Shown piece by piece: positions 6,999-9,920 of a stretch of DNA of 9,920 bases. The stretch is from positions 1 through 9,920 of the forward strand of contig JAFGVG010000195.1 in NCBI GenBank assembly GCA_016938095.1. Direction: 5' to 3'. The notes beneath the pieces were generated by a model. It had not been told where the DNA came from, searched no databases, and worked only from the letters and a program-made list of their open reading frames with translations. Numbering within the stretch: the first letter of the stretch is position 1; the number at the start of each line of letters is the position of its first letter. The stretch comes from Bacteroidales bacterium. GTDB lineage: Bacteria; Bacteroidota; Bacteroidia; Bacteroidales; UBA10428. A program made the position numbers and the translations under genes.

Positions 6999-8978
6999 TT
7001 ATTGCACCGGAACGGGCAAAGGCGGAAGATGCTCTTCCGAAGGTATAACCGGCGTAAAAGCAGGTTCGGCAGGTTTTACCACAGGTTGACTGCTTAACAC
7101 GGCTATTCTTTCTACTGTAAAATCTTTGTTGTAGCGGATCATGCTAAAACTTCCATTCATGTATCCCCCCTGCCCTATTTGCTGATACTGGTATCCGGTA
7201 AGCAACTGGTCGCCACCGACATTGTTGATACACGGCAAAAAGTTTTTCCCATAAATCCTGAGTGCCGACAGGAAATGCAGTCCGATATCGTAACCCAGCA
7301 TACCAAAGCTATAACCTAAAGGCCTAATTTCATAAGGTTCGTAACCATAACGGGCACGCGACAAGGCAAGGAACCGTCTTACCTGTTTGCTGGTCCAGTC
7401 GATGTAAAAAGGGGTAATCAGATTTAGCTGCAGGCTATGGTAATAATTGAGGTCAATGCTTTTCCAGCTTTGCCACGACGGCATGCCGATTAACTTCACG
7501 GGATACATCGAGGTCATGGTAAATAACCGGGTCACAAGACGACTCACATCGGCTTCGTTATCGGAAAAGACCACAATCAGATTCTCTTCCTCCTTCGACA
7601 GAACCTTACCAATAACATTTATCAGGCTGTCATTTAGCCGGTAATCCACTAAGGACAAAAGCATTCCACTTTCATCTCTGGGCATGTTCTCCGTAAGGTA
7701 TTTTTTAAAGATCCAGGAATTGCGCATCGAAACATTGTCAGTGCCCCTGATAAGAACAATCCTGCCCTGTTTAACCTGGCTGATGTAATTACCCAGGGCA
7801 TAGCTTTCGGCCTCTCTCGAAGGGATCACCTGAATGATGCTTGAATTTTCCTGAACCAGCGAGGATCTGGTTGACAAAGGCGAAACCAGCTGAATGTTGT
7901 TATACCTCGCCAACCGTCCTGTAATGTTCACATCTTCGGTATATACGGGACCTACAATCAGATCGGGATTTGTAACAGACAATTCCCTGACGATATTTTT
8001 AACAATTACTGTATCGCGTTCGGTATCATAAACGCTAAGATTTACCGATAACCCTGCTTTTTTCAACGAATCTAAGGCCAGTAGAAAGCCCTCATAAAAC
8101 TCAGCAAAACTTTTGCCGATGAAACTCTTTTGCCTGTTGAGGGCCAAAAAGGTTTCATCTTCAGCCAAGGTGCTATCAACTGGCAATTCCAGTTCTTCGG
8201 CCTGAATTTTTGCAAAAAAAGGCAACATCAGCGCAACATTGTATACCCTGTCCTCTTCAACAGGTGTACAGGGTGCTCCGCTTACGATAAGCGTGTCTGT
8301 TTCAGCCGTAAGTCCGGTACCCGGTAAAATTTTAGGGATCCGCAACACCATGCCTGACCTCATACCATTGCGCAAAGCAGGATTGGCACTGATAATATCA
8401 GCAACTTCAACGCCATAGGTTCTGGAAATTGCATAAAGTGTATCCCTTTCCTTTACTGTATAGGTATAAAAAAGATCGTCGTTATCAGCAACATCTTTTT
8501 TATCCATTGCCTGTTTATCTTTTGGTATCCAAAGGGTTTGGCCAGGCTTTATGCCCTCTCGCGCCCAGGGGTTGTGAGAATATATAACCTCTTCGTCGAT
8601 TCTGTATTTTCTTGCCAGTGAATAAATTGTCTGTCCCCGCCTGACATCATGGGCAATATAATCTTCCCTGTTTTGCGGATAAATTGCAACTTCAGCAGGT
8701 TTGGCCATGGGTATTTTAATGGCCAGTCCTTCCCTTAGGTTAATCACATCCACTTGCGGATTGGCCAGTTTAATTTCGTCCTGTGTTACCTCGTAAGCCT
8801 TACTTATTGAATAGAGGGTTTGTCCTTTCTGAACAGTGTGTATATAAAATATTTTGCCATCAACGATGGTTCTTTCCTGAGATCGGACAACCTCGGTTGG
8901 CTGAAACTGAGCAATAGCGGATATACTTAACGCTAATAAAAGCTGTGCTAAAACGTAGAAATAAAAAAGCTTTTTCAA
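6999..8978 (-). CDS. exported triple-LysM protein with PBP1-like binding domain
   Basis: Cell-wall-associated protein with, from a TTG start at 8978, a signal peptide (MKKLFYFYVLAQ, then a Leu/Ala core, cleavage SAIA|Q at residue 23). Three LysM peptidoglycan-binding modules follow, at about 44-91, 108-153 and 170-216, each with a (G/R)(Q/D)T-(L/I)-Y core and a final IP(K/M). A type 1 periplasmic-binding-protein fold comes next (about 245-610; VALMLPFF, then NPDLIVGPVYTEDV), and the protein ends in a proline-rich tail. The PBP1 domain resembles amino-acid-binding receptors, but no transporter is adjacent, so a structural or sensing role at the wall is possible. The ATG at 9023 would add 15 residues with acidic charges. 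I prefer the TTG because a consensus promoter lies between 9002 and 9033. The gene converges on the photolyase, with 14 bp between the stops. Confidence 0.9.
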   Translation of the reverse strand: MKKLFYFYVLAQLLLALSISAIAQFQPTEVVRSQERTIVDGKIFYIHTVQKGQTLYSISKAYEVTQDEIKLANPQVDVINLREGLAIKIPMAKPAEVAIYPQNREDYIAHDVRRGQTIYSLARKYRIDEEVIYSHNPWAREGIKPGQTLWIPKDKQAMDKKDVADNDDLFYTYTVKERDTLYAISRTYGVEVADIISANPALRNGMRSGMVLRIPKILPGTGLTAETDTLIVSGAPCTPVEEDRVYNVALMLPFFAKIQAEELELPVDSTLAEDETFLALNRQKSFIGKSFAEFYEGFLLALDSLKKAGLSVNLSVYDTERDTVIVKNIVRELSVTNPDLIVGPVYTEDVNITGRLARYNNIQLVSPLSTRSSLVQENSSIIQVIPSREAESYALGNYISQVKQGRIVLIRGTDNVSMRNSWIFKKYLTENMPRDESGMLLSLVDYRLNDSLINVIGKVLSKEEENLIVVFSDNEADVSRLVTRLFTMTSMYPVKLIGMPSWQSWKSIDLNYYHSLQLNLITPFYIDWTSKQVRRFLALSRARYGYEPYEIRPLGYSFGMLGYDIGLHFLSALRIYGKNFLPCINNVGGDQLLTGYQYQQIGQGGYMNGSFSMIRYNKDFTVERIAVLSSQPVVKPAEPAFTPVIPSEEHLPPLPVPVQ

Positions 8979-9001
8979 TCGAAATTTTTTTTCGTCGGTT
9001 T

Positions 9002-9033
9002 CAAAAGTAGTAAAGAAAGACATAAAAAACAAA
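9002..9033 (-). promoter_or_regulatory. consensus Bacteroidota promoter for the LysM gene
   Basis: On the minus strand, TTTG (9033-9030) and TACTTTTG (9009-9002, matching TAnnTTTG) are separated by exactly 20 bp, the arrangement expected for the Bacteroidota primary sigma factor. Transcription would start near 8998. An A-rich leader of about 20 nt would then precede the TTG at 8978. The -33 box begins directly after the stop codon of the transporter gene. This is the clearest promoter in the window. Confidence 0.65.
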
Positions 9034-9034
9034 A

Positions 9035-9349
9035 TCAGGTAAACTTAAGCCCTATAACGCCGGTGATGATCATTGCAATAAACAGCAAACGCATGAGGCC
9101 GGCCGGATCTTTAAAAAAAACGATACCAATAATTACGGTCCCGACAGCCCCAATGCCCGTCCACACTGCATAGGCAGTTCCAATGGGTATAACTTTCTGG
9201 GCCAACCAAAGGAAGAAGCCGCTCAGGCTCATGGATACAGCAGCCACTGCTATCCAGGGCCATTTATGCGAGGTAGTCTGGGACAACTTAAAGCCAAGTG
9301 GCCAGCCAATTTCAAAAGCGGCAGCGATAAAAAGATATATCCAACTCAT
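9035..9349 (-). CDS. sugE: SMR-family transporter, Gdx/SugE type (guanidinium exporter)
   Basis: Small multidrug resistance protein of 104 residues with four predicted membrane helices (about 2-20, 31-50, 57-78, 85-103). The membrane glutamate that couples proton and substrate movement is Glu13, in FEIGW with Trp16. The GTAYAVWTGIGAVG loop-helix motif (57-70, with Tyr60 and Trp63) is the mark of the Gdx (SugE) subgroup, which exports guanidinium in exchange for protons rather than broad drugs; the EIGWPLGFK variant has Pro17 after the tryptophan. Function is assigned from the subgroup. Some SMR proteins work as heteromeric pairs, but only one gene is here. There is no guanidine riboswitch: just 36 bp separate it from the upstream carbonic anhydrase gene. 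Eight T in a row on the coding strand (9113-9120) are a possible slippage spot. Confidence 0.93.
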   Translation of the reverse strand: MSWIYLFIAAAFEIGWPLGFKLSQTTSHKWPWIAVAAVSMSLSGFFLWLAQKVIPIGTAYAVWTGIGAVGTVIIGIVFFKDPAGLMRLLFIAMIITGVIGLKFT

Positions 9350-9385
9350 GCAATAGAAGTCGGTTAAATTTTAAAAATACTATGT

Positions 9386-9920
9386 TTATTGTTCGGTAAA
9401 GAAAGTAACAGCCCCGTTATCCAAATCGTAAAACCCTCCGACAATTCCGATTAATCCCTGTTGTTCCATTTCGTTTAAAATAGAACTTCTTTCTCTGATT
9501 TGCCTGATGTTCAATTGAACATTGTACAGGCTGACCTTGCTGAGAAAATCGGCATTACAGCCATCGTACTGTTCTACAGAACGTTTACCCATATCAATGG
9601 CAGGCTTGAGTTTATCGAGTAAACCGGTAAGGTGACCCATTTTCACATTGGCACAGGCGCTGGTAATAGCACCGCACTTATTGTGTCCCAATACAACAAT
9701 TAGTTTTGAATTGGCCACTTTGCAGGCATATTCCAAACTGCCCAAAATATCGTCGTTAAGAATATTGCCTGCAATGCGTATGCTGAAAATATCACCCAAT
9801 CCCTGGTCAAAAATAAGTTCAGCAGAGGTTCTTGAATCGATGCAGCTGAGGATGGCTGCAAAAGGAAACTGACCTTCAGAAGTTTGGTTAACCTGCATCA
9901 ACAGGTTGCGGTTAACCTTC
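9386..9920 (-). CDS. beta-class carbonic anhydrase (N terminus cut by window edge)
   Basis: Zinc enzyme interconverting CO2 and bicarbonate. The zinc-site motifs are complete: CIDSR, with its Cys codon at 9842-9844 and the Asp-Arg dyad two and four residues on, and HNKC, with the His codon at 9683-9685 and Cys at 9674-9676. The surrounding RIAGNI and LGHNKCGA stretches are typical. The frame stays open to the right edge: residues KVNRNLL lie upstream of the ATG at 9898 and look like family sequence, so that ATG is internal and the real start lies outside. About 177 codons are visible; the family is usually around 200 or more. The gene lies upstream of the Gdx transporter on the same strand with a 36 bp gap holding no obvious promoter, so the two may be cotranscribed. 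Confidence 0.95.
   Translation of the reverse strand, partial: KVNRNLLMQVNQTSEGQFPFAAILSCIDSRTSAELIFDQGLGDIFSIRIAGNILNDDILGSLEYACKVANSKLIVVLGHNKCGAITSACANVKMGHLTGLLDKLKPAIDMGKRSVEQYDGCNADFLSKVSLYNVQLNIRQIRERSSILNEMEQQGLIGIVGGFYDLDNGAVTFFTEQ

Noticed and set aside
6985..7010. Possible terminator between photolyase and LysM genes (CCGG repeated)
   Set aside because: The arms are only four bases, have no T tract, and overlap the LysM stop codon.
9113..9120. T8 run on the coding strand of the transporter as a programmed frameshift or phase-variation site
   Set aside because: It encodes the ordinary VFFKD stretch of an intact transporter; no downstream structure or meaningful shifted product is evident.
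9350..9385. Guanidine riboswitch or promoter ahead of the transporter
   Set aside because: The gap is 36 bp, A/T-rich, without a TAnnTTTG match or room for a riboswitch fold.

Overview
The window looks like chromosomal DNA from a member of the Bacteroidota, probably Bacteroidales/Marinilabiliales-like, though I cannot fix the genus. Evidence: two sites match the Bacteroidota sigma factor signature TAnnTTTG (one with a TTTG box 20 bp upstream). Leaders are A/T-rich without Shine-Dalgarno sequences. Base composition is mid-range. The families present (LysM + PBP1 fusion, class II photolyase, Bacteroidota-style secreted proteins and lipoproteins) fit that phylum. I see no rRNA, tRNA, CRISPR array, insertion sequence, integrase or phage gene.

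Layout. Positions 1-118 hold two simple tandem repeats (16 bp and 7 bp units). Two exported proteins of unknown function follow on the + strand (204-983 and 1050-1439). They run head-on, stop codon against stop codon, into a minus-strand pair: an exported ankyrin-repeat protein with a C-terminal beta-rich, barrel-like region (1901-3283) and a small lipoprotein coupled to it by an ATGA overlap (1440-1904). A 76 bp divergent intergenic region separates this pair from a + strand cluster, zwf (3360-4892), pgl (4908-5657) and a class II CPD photolyase (5644-6984). Fourteen bases further on, convergent, is a LysM/periplasmic-binding-fold protein (6999-8978 or 9023, minus). Behind it on the same strand are a Gdx/SugE-type SMR transporter (9035-9349) and a beta-carbonic anhydrase cut by the right edge (9386-9920).

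How the genes work together. zwf and pgl encode the first two steps of the oxidative pentose phosphate pathway, making NADPH and 6-phosphogluconate. The photolyase is joined to them by a 14 bp overlap, so DNA photorepair is probably co-expressed with NADPH supply; gnd, a frequent partner, is not in the window. The ankyrin protein and its lipoprotein are probably a cell-envelope pair made in fixed ratio. The carbonic anhydrase and Gdx genes may share a transcript. The LysM gene has its own consensus promoter, and that promoter sits inside the longest version of its reading frame, which suggests a TTG start downstream.

The window is mostly ordinary core genome. The points that most deserve a second look are the photolyase overlap and GTG start, the ankyrin/barrel/lipoprotein pair, and the start of the LysM gene. 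I found no clear defence system or other wholly new system.
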